Below the pieces are notes generated by a model. The model searched no databases and was not told the origin of the DNA. It was given only the letters and a program-made list of their open reading frames with translations. Below, in pieces: positions 43,371-53,737 of a DNA stretch of 64,000 nucleotides; position 1 is the stretch's first letter; the number at the start of each line of letters is the position of its first letter. The DNA is taken from the NCBI GenBank assembly GCA_032718475.1, contig JAUCBJ010009145.1:1-64000 (forward strand), in the 5' to 3' direction. The stretch comes from Nemertoderma westbladi (Eukaryota > Xenacoelomorpha > Nemertodermatida > Nemertodermatidae). The translations under genes were made by a program, and so were the position numbers.

Positions 43371-43406
43371 CTCCCCCCCATGCTATCTTCCCGGTGAGAA
43401 GATAGC
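43371..43406 (-). promoter_or_regulatory. Polypurine tract and adjoining hairpin (element 2)
   Basis: On the minus strand GGGGGGGAG (43371-43379) directly precedes the LTR start and is the plus-strand primer. Just inside is a perfect 9-bp stem GCTATCTTC/GAAGATAGC (43382-43406). Element 3 has the same tract and a similar hairpin. Confidence 0.8.
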
Positions 43407-44065
43407 ATCCACCTCTAGTGCGCTACAATTCCGCTGGATCCCGATCTAGTATCGGGTATGGGGTGGAACTATTTTCCTTCGGAGACGGCTTTCCAGGCCG
43501 CTCCCTATGGGTATGATAATGCTATCCCGTTTGCCTGGCGTCCTGTGTCGGGCCGATCGTGCGCTCCTCCCACACGACTTTTGTTTCCCCAACACTTTCG
43601 CCACTCCAACTCTACTCTACTCTCACCCCAACTCTTACGCACTCTCGAACCTCCTCGTCCCTCAGTCTGCCTCTTACTTCTCCCCCCCACACTTGAATTG
43701 TGCTCGCACTCTCCCTAAACTCCGCACTCTCTGCGCATTACAACTCAACCCCTATTCTGACCACTCACTCCCGACGATTTTCACCCCCCCCCTTTTGTGC
43801 CGTCGCACTCAAGAAGCGTGATGTCATCCAATGTCTCGTCCGTGGTAGTATTATAGTCCATTGGTCCCCAGTCCCAGTAGCTAATTGAGAAAGGTTATAT
43901 GACTATAGTACTTATTTCGAATATATATATATTTCGTTACTAAATTACTGATTGCTACGTACGTACATACAAATTGCACTTATTCGGTTATTTACATTAT
44001 TTGAATTTGTATTTAAGAGTTCGCACGTCTCGCGTGGTGCCTTCCAGGCATGTTACACCGAAGTC
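43407..44065 (-). other. 3' untranslated region of BEL element 2
   Basis: Homologous to 1-667 of element 1, with C-rich middle and AT-rich part next to ORF C. No gene. Confidence 0.6.
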
Positions 44066-46658
44066 TCAGTTCGTTCCACCAGCCTTTGGGAACCACCTCA
44101 AGTCTTTCCCTTTGTCGTCCTCCTCCCTGGGTCGTTTCCTGGTCGCTGCCGCTCCTCTGGTCTTGTTTGCTTTCTGGCTTCGGACTCTCGCCGCCACCTC
44201 CATACTGATCCCGGTCGTTGACTCCTTGGGTGCCGGTGTTATTAGCTCCCGGTATCGCTTCGTGGGTGGCCCCTCCGAGTGGCCCTGTTGTCTCCCCCTG
44301 GTGGCGTCCCATAAGATCATCTTCATTGCCCGCGGCACATGCTCCGCCAAGAAATCCCTAAACTCTCCTCTGCTCTGTGGCGTCCACCTATCCAAATACC
44401 TCTGCGTATTTATCACTCCGGCATATGATGCCGCCGTCGCCACTTCCTGGTAGGTAAACGGAAGCCTCCGTTTGATAATCTCCATGTGAGCCTCCTGATT
44501 GATGTTAAAGAAGCCCCACCGGAACTCCTGGGCCTTCATACGCTGCCGAGTCATCGCCCCAACGTCGGCCCACTCCTCGAAGATCCTAAACTTCTCTTCG
44601 TCGTCCATCCAGTCGCACTGGCGTCCGTAATGTCCCCGAAAGTTACATTTCGAACATCGGTTATGCAACTGTGTCCACGCCCCCATCCTGTGGCTCGACT
44701 CACGGCAATAGAGACAACTAGTCCCTTTCTGGAACCGGTACAAACAGCTCCTTTCCTGGTGGGTCTGTCTCCCACAGTAGTCGCAGCCGAGTACCAATGT
44801 CTCCCGCCCCACGTCGTCTTTCATCCCAAGTGATCTCCGCGGTCTGTGGAGTCGCTGGTAAGCGAACTTTCGGACGTTAGTGTCCCTGTCTACGTCGATC
44901 TCCTCGCCCCTCTCGGGCATCGTCTCCCCGAATACTACCCGTGGTGCCGTCCCCGGTTGCTCGCCCAACCTGATAGTGCTCCCCGCGAAATCCATCGCCG
45001 GCTCCTCGTGCACCCAGGCCCGCTTGCCGGGTCTATCCCAGAAGGCCCTCGCCCCACTGGCCGTCACCACCCTCCCGCCAACCCAGTCCGTGTCCGAGTG
45101 GCCGATCCTCCCGATGGGCGGCATCTCTCCGAACTCGTCGTCGTCTTCGTCCTCCTCTGGCAGTGGCTCCAACCCCGGTATCCCGGTGGACCCACTATGT
45201 CCCTTCCCGCCTTGGCTCTCGCCCGTAGCTCTCCATCCCTCTAGCTCCCCTAGCTTCCTTAGCGGCTGGTCGCCCTCGGCGCCCGCTGGTATGGGCGTCG
45301 CTTGCAATCCCGACGTCGACTGTTTCGGTGATCCCACCGTCCATCCCAGTTCTCGCCCTAGAGACTCCCCCGAACTCCCTGACGAAGTCCAACGAAGTTC
45401 GTCTAAGCCCGCCTGTTCCTCGAAGCCGTAGCTCTGCGCCCTAGCTTCCTCCTCCCTTTCCTCTGCTTCTCTCCTCTCCCGTCTAGCGACTTCTTCCAGT
45501 CGCTTCGCCTCTCGCCTATCCGTCTCTAGCTGCTCCCATCTCTGATACGGCGTATCTATCTCCCCGTCTACCAGATGTCGGCTGTTGTAGTACACCGACT
45601 CGCCCTTCAGCCCCGGGTGGTCTACCAGACCCTCGAAAGCCGTCTTAAAGGCTCTTCTGTAGTTTAGGGGTGATCCCGATAATAGGAATGCCGCTGGTTC
45701 CCTCTCGATAACCACGGTCATGAATAGGTTAAGCAAACCTATCATTATCCAGTCCTCCTGCAGGATATATCGCTTCTGATATACCTTTATCGCTCCTCTT
45801 CGGAATTGATACACCTCTTGTTTTCCCGGCCTCGCTCCCCACTTCAGCGAGTTCGCTAGTTCTGCTCCGTACTCTTCCCTGAACTTCCCCCAGTCCATCG
45901 GTTTGTGACATACGAGCCCCAATAGCTGGCCCATCGCCACCGCTCCGCAATGGCCTGTGTTCTCGACTAGTCCCAACCCGTCTGGTGCTGTCATAGCCAT
46001 GAAGACCGTCTGCATATCCAGGAGGTTGGGGGTGTCCGGACCGATGATTCTCTCCGCGTCGTCGCGAATCGCCGATCCCACTTTCGTTGTCGACTTCTCT
46101 CTCACTAGGACTTGCACCGCCCTCGGCAGCCGGTCCAACTTCGGCCCGTCCTTCTTCCCATACGTTCCCAGGTCAAATAGGAAAATATCCCCATTTGGCG
46201 CGGCCAAATGTAGGAGTATGGTTCTGGCCGATCCCGCCGATCCTCTCCTTGAAGCCCTCCTCGTCTTCCACGGTCCCTTCGTCGTCTAGGATCATGTATC
46301 CTCCCCTGTTGACGGACTCTATGAACCTCTTCCAATCTTTCCTCGGTGACTCTCTCGCGTACTTCGGAATCCCGAACTTCGCCTCGTCTCCTTTCACCAC
46401 GTAGTGGAAATGCTCGAAGATCGCGTTGTCCAGCGACGGCGTCCCGTAGGTCCCGACCAGCCGCTGTTCATGCACCTCCCTGAAGTGGTCCTGTAGCGCT
46501 CGTGCTGCGTGACCCTTTTCTAACCGCTCGTAGTATCCCCTCGTCCTCTCTTCCGGATGCCTCTTGGTGAAATCCACCAGTATCTCCTTTCCTCCTAGCT
46601 CCGCCTTTCTCTTTCGCACAAGTTTGCTTGCCATCTCGAACTCTGCCCGATCGCTCAC
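44066..46658 (-). pseudogene. ORF C of element 2, one frameshift
   Basis: Counterpart of the protein at 668-3211, similar over its full length, including MASKL start, GDIFLFDLGTYG, ENTGHCGAVAMGQLLG and three CX2CX4HX4C knuckles. Compared with element 1 there is one extra base near 46245-46255, splitting it into an N-terminal piece (to 46173) and a 713-codon piece (from 46207). The C-terminus is longer (LRWFPKAGGTN). Everything after the frameshift stays open, so the break is recent or a sequencing error. The low-complexity middle varies most, while the putative catalytic and knuckle regions are strongly conserved. Confidence 0.8.
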
Positions 46659-46679
46659 CCTTTGGGTGGTGCCTTACCA

Positions 46680-47105
46680 AGGCGCTATAGGATGAGTGAT
46701 AGGTTTAGATGGTTTATTTCAGTTCGATGGCCTATCTCTCTCTGAATTTCTGAGTTATTGCCTATTCTTTACACTACTTAATTATGAAGCTACTAAATGT
46801 ACCCTAAATCACAATTTTGTCCGTTGCTTTAATTATATTCCAGAATTTCCTTTTCTATTGTTACCATAATTTGCTAATTTTTCAGCCCTATTCTTATTTT
46901 ATTTTTAATCTAATTTTAATTCTACTGTCCTACTACTTACTATTGCCTATGGATTATTCTATTTCATAATCCACATTCTGGCCTACTCTGTGGGCTTGTG
47001 CAGTACAACAGTATGCGTCGCGTGGCCACACGATTTATCCAGCTGTACTCACATGCCCCCCTCTCGCTACTCACTACTGACTAATATCTATACTATATAT
47101 ACCCT
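46680..47105. other. Spacer upstream of ORF C (element 2)
   Basis: AT-rich, aligned with 3230-3700 of element 1. No frame. A candidate leader region for ORF C. Confidence 0.4.
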
Positions 47106-47665
47106 TCCACCTCTATCTCTTACTAACCGGTACTACGTACCCTCTAACTCCACTAACTATCGGTACTACGTACCCTCTAACTCCACTAACTAATGGTACT
47201 ACGTACCCTCTTACTACTCTAACTCCACTAACTAACGGTACTACGTACCCTCTTACTACTCTAACTCCACTAACTAACGGTACTACGTACCCTCTTACTA
47301 CTCTAACTCCACTAACTAACGGTACTACGTACCCTCTTACTACTCTAACTCCACTAACTAACAGTACTACGTACCCTCTTACTACTCTAACTCCACTAAC
47401 TAACTAACGGTACTACGTACCCTCTTACTAACTCCTCTAACACTCCTAACTAACGGTACTACGTACCCTCTTACTAACCTCTAACTCCACTAACTAACTA
47501 ACGGTACTACGTACCCTCTTACTAACTCCTCTAACTCCACTAACTAACTAACGGTACTACGTACCCTCTTACTAACTCCTCTAACACTCCTAACTAACGG
47601 TACTACGTACCCTCTTACTACTTACTATCTAACTTCTATCTGCCTACTTACTGCGTACCTAGTTA
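47106..47665. repeat. Hairpin minisatellite (element 2)
   Basis: About 12 copies of a 32-50 bp unit with GGTACTACGTACC and CTCTAACTCCACTAACTAAC spacers. Same stem as element 1 but different spacers, so the palindrome is the conserved part. Confidence 0.9.
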
Positions 47666-47679
47666 TTATTATTATTATT

Positions 47680-47795
47680 ATATTATATTTATTTTTTATT
47701 TTATTTTATTTTTATGTGTGGGAAGGGCGTCTCGCCCTCAATCCCACCCCCCTCAGTCCAAAACTTGGATGACTAAACTCCTCTCTTACTTTACA
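47680..47795 (-). promoter_or_regulatory. Conserved post-pol block (element 2)
   Basis: On the minus strand after the integrase stop: GTCCAAGTTTTGGAC hairpin (with one G/A change in the arm), GAGGGGGGTGGG tract, GGGCGAGACGCCC hairpin, then ATAAA-rich DNA. Nearly identical to 4341-4415. Confidence 0.45.
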
Positions 47796-48995
47796 TTAAG
47801 GTGCTCCCTCTAGAAGACAGCACTTCCCTACAGCCCTTCTGTAGGTTTTCCTGTCTTTCGCACCTATCTTGCCACCTATCCGCACTTCTACCGATCGGAC
47901 TCTTCCGTCCTCATCGGAGTAAGTGCCTACAACTCTCGCCAACCGCCACTGGTTGTTGATGATGGTATCATCCGTGACGATCACGAGATCACCCTCTTTC
48001 AGCTCTCTGTTCGTCTTCCTCCACTTACTTCTTCTGTGAAGCGTGGGTAGGTATTCCTCAACCCATCTCCTCCAATACTCTGCGCTTATCGCCTTAGCGA
48101 CTTTCCAACTCTGGCGGGAGTGTATGTCATCTGGGTCTACACCCCGCATATCGATGGTCGCTGGCCTTTCCATTAGGAAATGGCTGGGCGTCAGCACGTC
48201 TAGCGATTCAGGGTCATCATTCTCTGGGTATAGCGGTCTGCTATTAATGATACCCTCGCACTTCGCAAGTACTGTTCTTAACACGTCCTCCGTAACCATA
48301 TGGGTGTTCATCAACTTCGTCATCAGACGCTTCGAACTACCCACTAGTCTCTCGACGCATCCTAGGGTATGCGGTGCATACGGCGTCCTCCTCTCCCATT
48401 TTACTTGTCGTCGCCTCATGGCTGCCCTGACTTCCTCTCCTTCCAGGATATCCAAGGCCTCTGCCATCTCGTTCTCCGCCCCCACAAAGTTGGTCCCGTT
48501 GTCGGAGTATATTACTGCGATCGTCCCACCTTTGCGGTCTCTAAACCTCTCTAAGGCATTAATGAATGCCGATGCGGTTGCATCTTGGGCGAGTTCTATC
48601 CCTACCGCCCGCGTGTTATTACATACGAAGATAATACCGTAGCGTTTCTCCGTGTGCCGCATCACCTTGATCTTTATCGGCCCGAACATGTCCACACCGC
48701 AATGTGTAAATGGCGGGTCGTGCTGTCTTACCCTACTTGCCGGTAGTGGTGCCATCTCCTGTATGGCTCGCTCCTTCTTCGCTCGTCGGCAGGTCTGGCA
48801 CTGCCCCACTACCGCCTTCACCTTCTTCCTCAACTGTTTGACCCAAAAGGTCCTCCTTATCTCCGTGAGGGTTCGGTTGGTGCCCCCGTGCAATATCGAT
48901 TTGTGGGAGTCCCAAATAATCTGGTGGACTATCGGCGATCCTGTGGGGATGATGATGGGCTTCGGTGGAACAACGATACTGTTGTTGTATCCCAC
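47796..48995 (-). CDS. BEL/Pao integrase
   Basis: 399 codons. The N-terminal HHCC zinc motif is seen as HKSILH...CQTC (about residues 29-69). The rve core follows: CGVDMFGPIK with the first Asp, IYSDNGTNFVGAENE with the second Asp, then the third acidic region near LGCVERL. The C-terminus has a DNA-binding, SH3-like stretch (LKEGDLVIVTDD, WRLARVVGTYSDEDGRVRSV). It catalyses insertion of the cDNA. It is the last part of Pol, separated from RNase H by one frameshift near 48990; the first codon shown is therefore internal to Pol, not a real start. Confidence 0.9.
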   Translation of the reverse strand: MGYNNSIVVPPKPIIIPTGSPIVHQIIWDSHKSILHGGTNRTLTEIRRTFWVKQLRKKVKAVVGQCQTCRRAKKERAIQEMAPLPASRVRQHDPPFTHCGVDMFGPIKIKVMRHTEKRYGIIFVCNNTRAVGIELAQDATASAFINALERFRDRKGGTIAVIYSDNGTNFVGAENEMAEALDILEGEEVRAAMRRRQVKWERRTPYAPHTLGCVERLVGSSKRLMTKLMNTHMVTEDVLRTVLAKCEGIINSRPLYPENDDPESLDVLTPSHFLMERPATIDMRGVDPDDIHSRQSWKVAKAISAEYWRRWVEEYLPTLHRRSKWRKTNRELKEGDLVIVTDDTIINNQWRLARVVGTYSDEDGRVRSVEVRIGGKIGAKDRKTYRRAVGKCCLLEGAP

Positions 48996-49885
48996 CCTAA
49001 GTTCATTACTAGGATCCCGTCGTCATTAAGTTGTGGCGACAGCGTGATCAGCTCGCTGTCCCGTCGGAGATGCTGTTGTTTACCGACGCGTTCCACCTCG
49101 TCGCCGTAGTTCTTCCTTTGCTCGTAGCGGATGACTGCTTTGGCCGCTCCTTCCAGATCTATTGTCATTCTAATCTTCACGTCTTTGCCAACTCCCCTGA
49201 GGAAATTCCCGAAGGCTCTCCAGTACGCCACTAATTTCTTGGTCTTGTACCAACTAGAACTGTAGCTAAGGAGTTTATCCGTCGGGTTATCGCACAGTTC
49301 TCCTGGTTTTGGTTGCACGTCCCTAATCTCCCTCACCATCTGGGAGTATATCTCTTCTCCCTCTGAATCTCCCTCTTCTCCTTCTGACACTGCTTCTCCT
49401 GAGCCCGGGTCCACCTTTCTCATCGGCGGCCAGGCCTCCCTATCGCTCAGAAACTGTGGCCCGTGTTGCCACAATACTTCCTTCTTCAAGAAAGTGTGGC
49501 GTACCACGCCCCTCGATAACAAGTCCGCTGGGTTCTCGTCCGTTGGGCAGTAGTGCCACCTTTCCAGTTCTGTGGTCGCCCTTATTTCGTCCACTCTATT
49601 CGCGACGAATATAGGGTATCTCGTCCTTTCGTTATGTAGCCAACCAAGCACTACCATGGAATCCGTCCAGTAGTGTGTCTCCACTATGTTGGGAATAGCA
49701 TCCACTAGGTAGGCTGTAGCCCTAACTCCTAGTCTCGCAGCTGTCAATTCTAGTTTGGGAACTGATGCTGAATCTGGTGGCGTTGACTTCGCCTTGCTGA
49801 AGGCGAGTCTGGGCTTGTGAGCCCCCTCTCGTTGTACTAAATAGAGTGCCGCTCCGTATGCCTCCAACGACGCATCGGAGAACAT
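48929..49885 (-). CDS. BEL/Pao RNase H and linker region
   Basis: 318 codons in a second frame, internal to Pol. MFSDASLEAYGAALYL gives the first RNase H Asp, PKLELTAARLG the Glu, and YWTDSMVVLGWL the next Asp; ADLLSRG is the usual BEL segment after RNase H. It degrades RNA in RNA:DNA hybrids. It joins the upstream RT frame by a one-base shift near 49905 and the integrase by another near 48990. Confidence 0.88.
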   Translation of the reverse strand: MFSDASLEAYGAALYLVQREGAHKPRLAFSKAKSTPPDSASVPKLELTAARLGVRATAYLVDAIPNIVETHYWTDSMVVLGWLHNERTRYPIFVANRVDEIRATTELERWHYCPTDENPADLLSRGVVRHTFLKKEVLWQHGPQFLSDREAWPPMRKVDPGSGEAVSEGEEGDSEGEEIYSQMVREIRDVQPKPGELCDNPTDKLLSYSSSWYKTKKLVAYWRAFGNFLRGVGKDVKIRMTIDLEGAAKAVIRYEQRKNYGDEVERVGKQQHLRRDSELITLSPQLNDDGILVMNLGWDTTTVSLFHRSPSSSPQDRR

Positions 49886-52800
49886 GTGTAGGTCCAGATC
49901 TCGTCATGTCCCCATCCGGGAAATACACTCGTGGCATGCTGTATGTTCCCATCTGCTCCAGGCTCTCTGTCCACTTATACCACTGCTTTCTAATCTCTTC
50001 CGGGACCTCTGCGTCCCACTCGTCCTTTAGCTTGTATACTCTCTTGAGTATCTGTTTCCCCGTGACTAGTAGTGGGGATGCTAGGCCTAGGGGATCGTAT
50101 ATCCTTGCTATGTATGACACATAACCCCTTTTTGTGTGGATATCTGCGCCCTCCTGACTCAACTGGTACTTCAGTTCATCCGTCTCTCTGTTCCACACGA
50201 TTCCCAGTGCCTTCTGTTGAGACTCTATTCTCTTGTTCGCCATGTCCTGCCCCTTGGCTGTTGTGGGATTATCCATGGTCGATCCTGGTCTCTCATCCTT
50301 TATCGCCTCGATAAATTCCTTCGAACTGGATTGGAATTTGGTTAGGTTGAAGCCGGATCCTTTAAGGATGTCGCGAACCTCGCGCCCTGTGTCCAGTAGC
50401 TCCTTAACCGTATTTGCAGATTCCATCCCGTCGTCTACGTAGAAGCCGCGTCGAATCATATCGACGGCTCTAATACTGTATTTATCTTCCTTTCCCTTTA
50501 CTGTGTCTCTTACGGCCATAGTCGTCGTGAATGAAGACGACTTGGCTCCCATATTCTGTACTATCATCTTGTACATCGGTATTGTCGACGGTTCCACGTC
50601 GCCGTTGTACCACAAGAAGCGTTGACTGTCGCTATCCTCTTCCGTCACACGGACTTGGTTGAACATGCCTTCTATGTCACAGGTGAAGGCGTGTTTCCCA
50701 TTCCTGAATCTGAGTAGGACCTCTATCCCTGAGTTGTATATGTTGGGACCCTCTAGCAGATAGTCGTTTAGGCATTTCCCGTCGGTCTTTGCCGATGCGT
50801 CCACTACCATCCGCAGTTTACCTTTCTTCGGATCTAAAGCCACGTGGAGTGGCAGGTAATATGTCCTGTCCGTGTTCGGTTCGTCGACCGGTAACTCCAC
50901 AGCCCATCCCTTCTCGACGTACTTTCTGATTGTCTTGTGAATGTACTCATTCTTTTCGGGGCTCCGTTTTAACGTCTGTTTCAACTTACGAAGCCTCGTG
51001 AGTACCATCCCTTTATTATCGGGCAGCGGTAGCTTTGGTAGCTTCCATACCATTCCTATGGTATACCGCCCCTCGTCGCATCTCATAGACTCCTTTACGC
51101 TCTGCTGAGCCTGCTTGTCTTCCACCGAGGTCCCGACCCCGGTTTCCTTTAGTCCCTCAAAATCTTGCCTGAGCAGTCTCTTGAGCTGTTCCTCCGCTCT
51201 CTCATCCCCTATTTCTTGCATAGTTCCTGCGAACATGCATCCCGATGTCTCCGACATCCTAAATGGTATCTTACTCTTAATTGGGCCACTCAGCGTCCAC
51301 CCGAACGGTGTCAATATCGCCACCGGGTCACACTGCCTGTCTTCGCCGAAGACCGTTTGCATCCTTTCGTGGGCCGTCGGGCAGTCCATTCCTACTATGA
51401 TGGATACCTTCCTAACGTCCACCTCTGGGATTGAGAAGTCGATATCATCCAGGAATTTATATTGTTCGACCTCGATGTTGGTTGGCCGCCTGGCATTGAT
51501 ATTTATTGACTCTATCACTTGGATGGGGTCGATGGTCGCCCCGTAGTCGCATCCCGGTGCCACCGCTGCAATCGCGCACCGTCCGGTCCTCATCTCCAGG
51601 ACCTCATCTTTGCTAGAGATTGTTGTTACCGCCATTCTACTTGGCCTCGTTCTCAATCCTATCTCTTCGGCCACCCAATTTTCGATTAATGTGAAGGCAG
51701 CTCCACTATCGACCAGCATCAGTGTGGTCACTGATCGATTGCCTTCTCCAATCACTCGCACTGGTACTACCCCAAGTAGCACCGTTCCTCTCTTCTTCGC
51801 CCCTACTGTGCTCGTTGCCATCGTTTGGCCTTTGGTTTGACCGAACTTGATTGGCGTCTCCTTGCATTGCCTAGCTCTATGTCCACTCATCACACATCGC
51901 GAGCAGATCTCATTTCTCGCCGCGTATTCTACCTGATCTTCCCTGGGTAGCGCTTGCCAGTACCTGCAGTTCATGGTTTGATGAAGCGCATTTGTATGTA
52001 GCTGGCATTTGCTCTTTGGGTCGTAGCCGTCCTTGTACAGTGCATTGCGTATCGCAGTTGCATTTGTACCAAAGTCCCTACTATTCTTATTGTTTGGGTT
52101 CGGCCTACTGGGCGTACTGGGGTTATATTTATTTGTGTTGTTATTTTTTCCCTGTCCGCTCCATGATGTGGTCTTACCCTCGGCTACCTGTGGACTTGCA
52201 GTCCCCTGCGTCGCTGCGTATGGCAGTGATTGCCTGAGCTTTGGTAGTGCGTTTGACGTGTTGTGTTCTGGTTTCGGTCTATGGTAATCGGTTCTTGGTC
52301 CCTTTCCCAGGCTGTCCTCACTATAGACTGGGTCGGTTATTAATTCGGCTTCGTAGTTTAAGAAGCTCGACATTTCTTCTAAACCCGGTTCCGCACCCTT
52401 CCTATCTCGAGTGGAGAAAGCGATTTTCCTCCACTTGTTGCGCAGCCACATCGGTAGTGCCTGCGCTATCGTGGTGATGTTGTTGGACGCGTTGAGTTCG
52501 TATGGCGCGTCTAGCGTCTTTAGCACGATTAGCGCCTTCTCGACTTTGTTAGCGAATGTCTTTATGCTAACGGGGTTATCCTGTAGGCCACCCGATGTTA
52601 TGCCCCTCAGGGTTTGCCGGATGATCTTGGCCGGGTGCCCGTATTCCCTGTCCAGTGCCCGCCATGCCGTCGTGAAGCCGCCCTCTATGCCCTGGTATTG
52701 CCTCACGATGTCGTATGCTGGGCCTCCTGTATATACTTGCAGATATTTTAGGCACTCCGCCTGCGTCAAGTTCTTTGTTAGTATTTCGTTACTATACATG

Positions 52801-53066
52801 CGCCGAAACTGCAGATATTCTTCCGGCCTACTCCCATCGAATTTAAACGGTTCCACGGGTGGTAACTCGATCCTAGTTTTTAACGCATCGATCAACGTGG
52901 CCATCCCCATCGCCTGCGCTTCCAATGGGTTCGATGGATGTTGTATAGTTTCTCCTGTTGGGTGTGGTCCGTTCGTCCTATTTTCTACCTTCCTTTGGCT
53001 TGGGTATATCATTGGGGGTAGCGGCCCCCTCCATATTTCTGTGTCGCATGATCTATTTTCATCCAA
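49722..53066 (-). CDS. BEL/Pao Gag, aspartic protease and reverse transcriptase
   Basis: 1114 codons. About 69-245 DUF1759-type Gag; about 389 knuckle CSRCVMSGHRARQC; about 452 protease site VDSGAAFTL with DUF1758-like surroundings; about 640-900 RT, with DASAKTDGKCLNDYL, the CDIEGMFNQVRV motif A region, and FYVDDGM (about 875) as the YxDD box. About 985-1080 is the connection to RNase H. After about 1050 the frame leaves the true one (frameshift near 49905), so the last 60 residues are not native. The Gag N-terminus continues upstream (53067-53600) in broken frames. The enzymes should be able to serve element 1, whose Gag-PR is almost identical. Confidence 0.9.
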   Translation of the reverse strand: MDENRSCDTEIWRGPLPPMIYPSQRKVENRTNGPHPTGETIQHPSNPLEAQAMGMATLIDALKTRIELPPVEPFKFDGSRPEEYLQFRRMYSNEILTKNLTQAECLKYLQVYTGGPAYDIVRQYQGIEGGFTTAWRALDREYGHPAKIIRQTLRGITSGGLQDNPVSIKTFANKVEKALIVLKTLDAPYELNASNNITTIAQALPMWLRNKWRKIAFSTRDRKGAEPGLEEMSSFLNYEAELITDPVYSEDSLGKGPRTDYHRPKPEHNTSNALPKLRQSLPYAATQGTASPQVAEGKTTSWSGQGKNNNTNKYNPSTPSRPNPNNKNSRDFGTNATAIRNALYKDGYDPKSKCQLHTNALHQTMNCRYWQALPREDQVEYAARNEICSRCVMSGHRARQCKETPIKFGQTKGQTMATSTVGAKKRGTVLLGVVPVRVIGEGNRSVTTLMLVDSGAAFTLIENWVAEEIGLRTRPSRMAVTTISSKDEVLEMRTGRCAIAAVAPGCDYGATIDPIQVIESININARRPTNIEVEQYKFLDDIDFSIPEVDVRKVSIIVGMDCPTAHERMQTVFGEDRQCDPVAILTPFGWTLSGPIKSKIPFRMSETSGCMFAGTMQEIGDERAEEQLKRLLRQDFEGLKETGVGTSVEDKQAQQSVKESMRCDEGRYTIGMVWKLPKLPLPDNKGMVLTRLRKLKQTLKRSPEKNEYIHKTIRKYVEKGWAVELPVDEPNTDRTYYLPLHVALDPKKGKLRMVVDASAKTDGKCLNDYLLEGPNIYNSGIEVLLRFRNGKHAFTCDIEGMFNQVRVTEEDSDSQRFLWYNGDVEPSTIPMYKMIVQNMGAKSSSFTTTMAVRDTVKGKEDKYSIRAVDMIRRGFYVDDGMESANTVKELLDTGREVRDILKGSGFNLTKFQSSSKEFIEAIKDERPGSTMDNPTTAKGQDMANKRIESQQKALGIVWNRETDELKYQLSQEGADIHTKRGYVSYIARIYDPLGLASPLLVTGKQILKRVYKLKDEWDAEVPEEIRKQWYKWTESLEQMGTYSMPRVYFPDGDMTRSGPTHVLRCVVGGIRSGTLFSTTRGGSQAQTRLQQGEVNATRFSISSQTRIDSCETRS

Positions 53067-53600
53067 GGGTCTCGTTGTTCTTGCTCCTATCGGGGTATAT
53101 TGTTGATGTTGTGATGGGGGAATGTCACCCTTTCCCCCCCCCCCCCACCGGTATGCTTGGTACTTTGGTTGATGTTAATATATTGGGGCCCATGCACCTA
53201 TCCGAAATAATTCCCCCCTCCCCTGGGTATATGTTATGTCCTTGCATGCTGTAGTCATACTGTTGTGCTGGTACCGGTATAGGCCTATCAGCTTCTGGCC
53301 TACCTGCCGGTATGTACTCCGCGACTTCCGGGTTTAATCCCGTCGTCCGTGCTATCCTATCGCCTACATTATTCCTGTCAGCATGGCCTATGGTATGTGC
53401 AGTAAGGCCTACAGTATGTCCCACAGTCTGTATGTGCCGCTCGGGTTTGAAGTTTAATCTTCTCGAATAATCCTCGATCGGTAGCTATATCCCGCCGGGA
53501 AGTTTCTCTTCGACCCCCTCCACTACTCTCGTCCTCGTGCCGGTACATCGCGTACCCCACTATCGGCGCGTAGTGCGCCTCGTCAGGTCGCCCCGGAGAG
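53067..53600 (-). pseudogene. Gag N-terminal region of element 2, broken
   Basis: Matches residues of ORF B in element 1 (GHTVGLTAHT, AEYIPAGRPEADRPIPVP, YDYSMQGHNIYPGEGG) but shifts frame at a long C-run (53135-53148) and again near 53450. It ends at the inverted junction with element 3; ORF A and the 5' LTR are absent. Confidence 0.75.
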
Positions 53601-53737
53601 ATGCAGTCTGGTGAGATATACCCCACCACGGGAGAAGGGTACAGGATGTACCGGTACGAGGACAGGACGGGAGAGGGGATCGAAGAGAAACTCCCCGACG
53701 GAAAGTAACTGCCGATTGAGAGTACGGTAGTTGCGGG

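Larger units (their letters stand above)
42806..53600 (-). mobile_element. BEL/Pao LTR retrotransposon, element 2, near-complete coding set
   Basis: On the minus strand: Gag (DUF1759-like), knuckle, protease, RT, RNase H, integrase, hairpin block, minisatellite, ORF C, 3' UTR, polypurine tract, 3' LTR (42806-43370). The 5' LTR and first gene are missing because the element stops at an inverted junction near 53600. Two frameshifts in pol (about 49905 and about 48990), one in the Gag N-terminus at a C-run (53135-53148) and one in ORF C (about 46250) break the frames; otherwise the proteins are intact. Confidence 0.9.
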
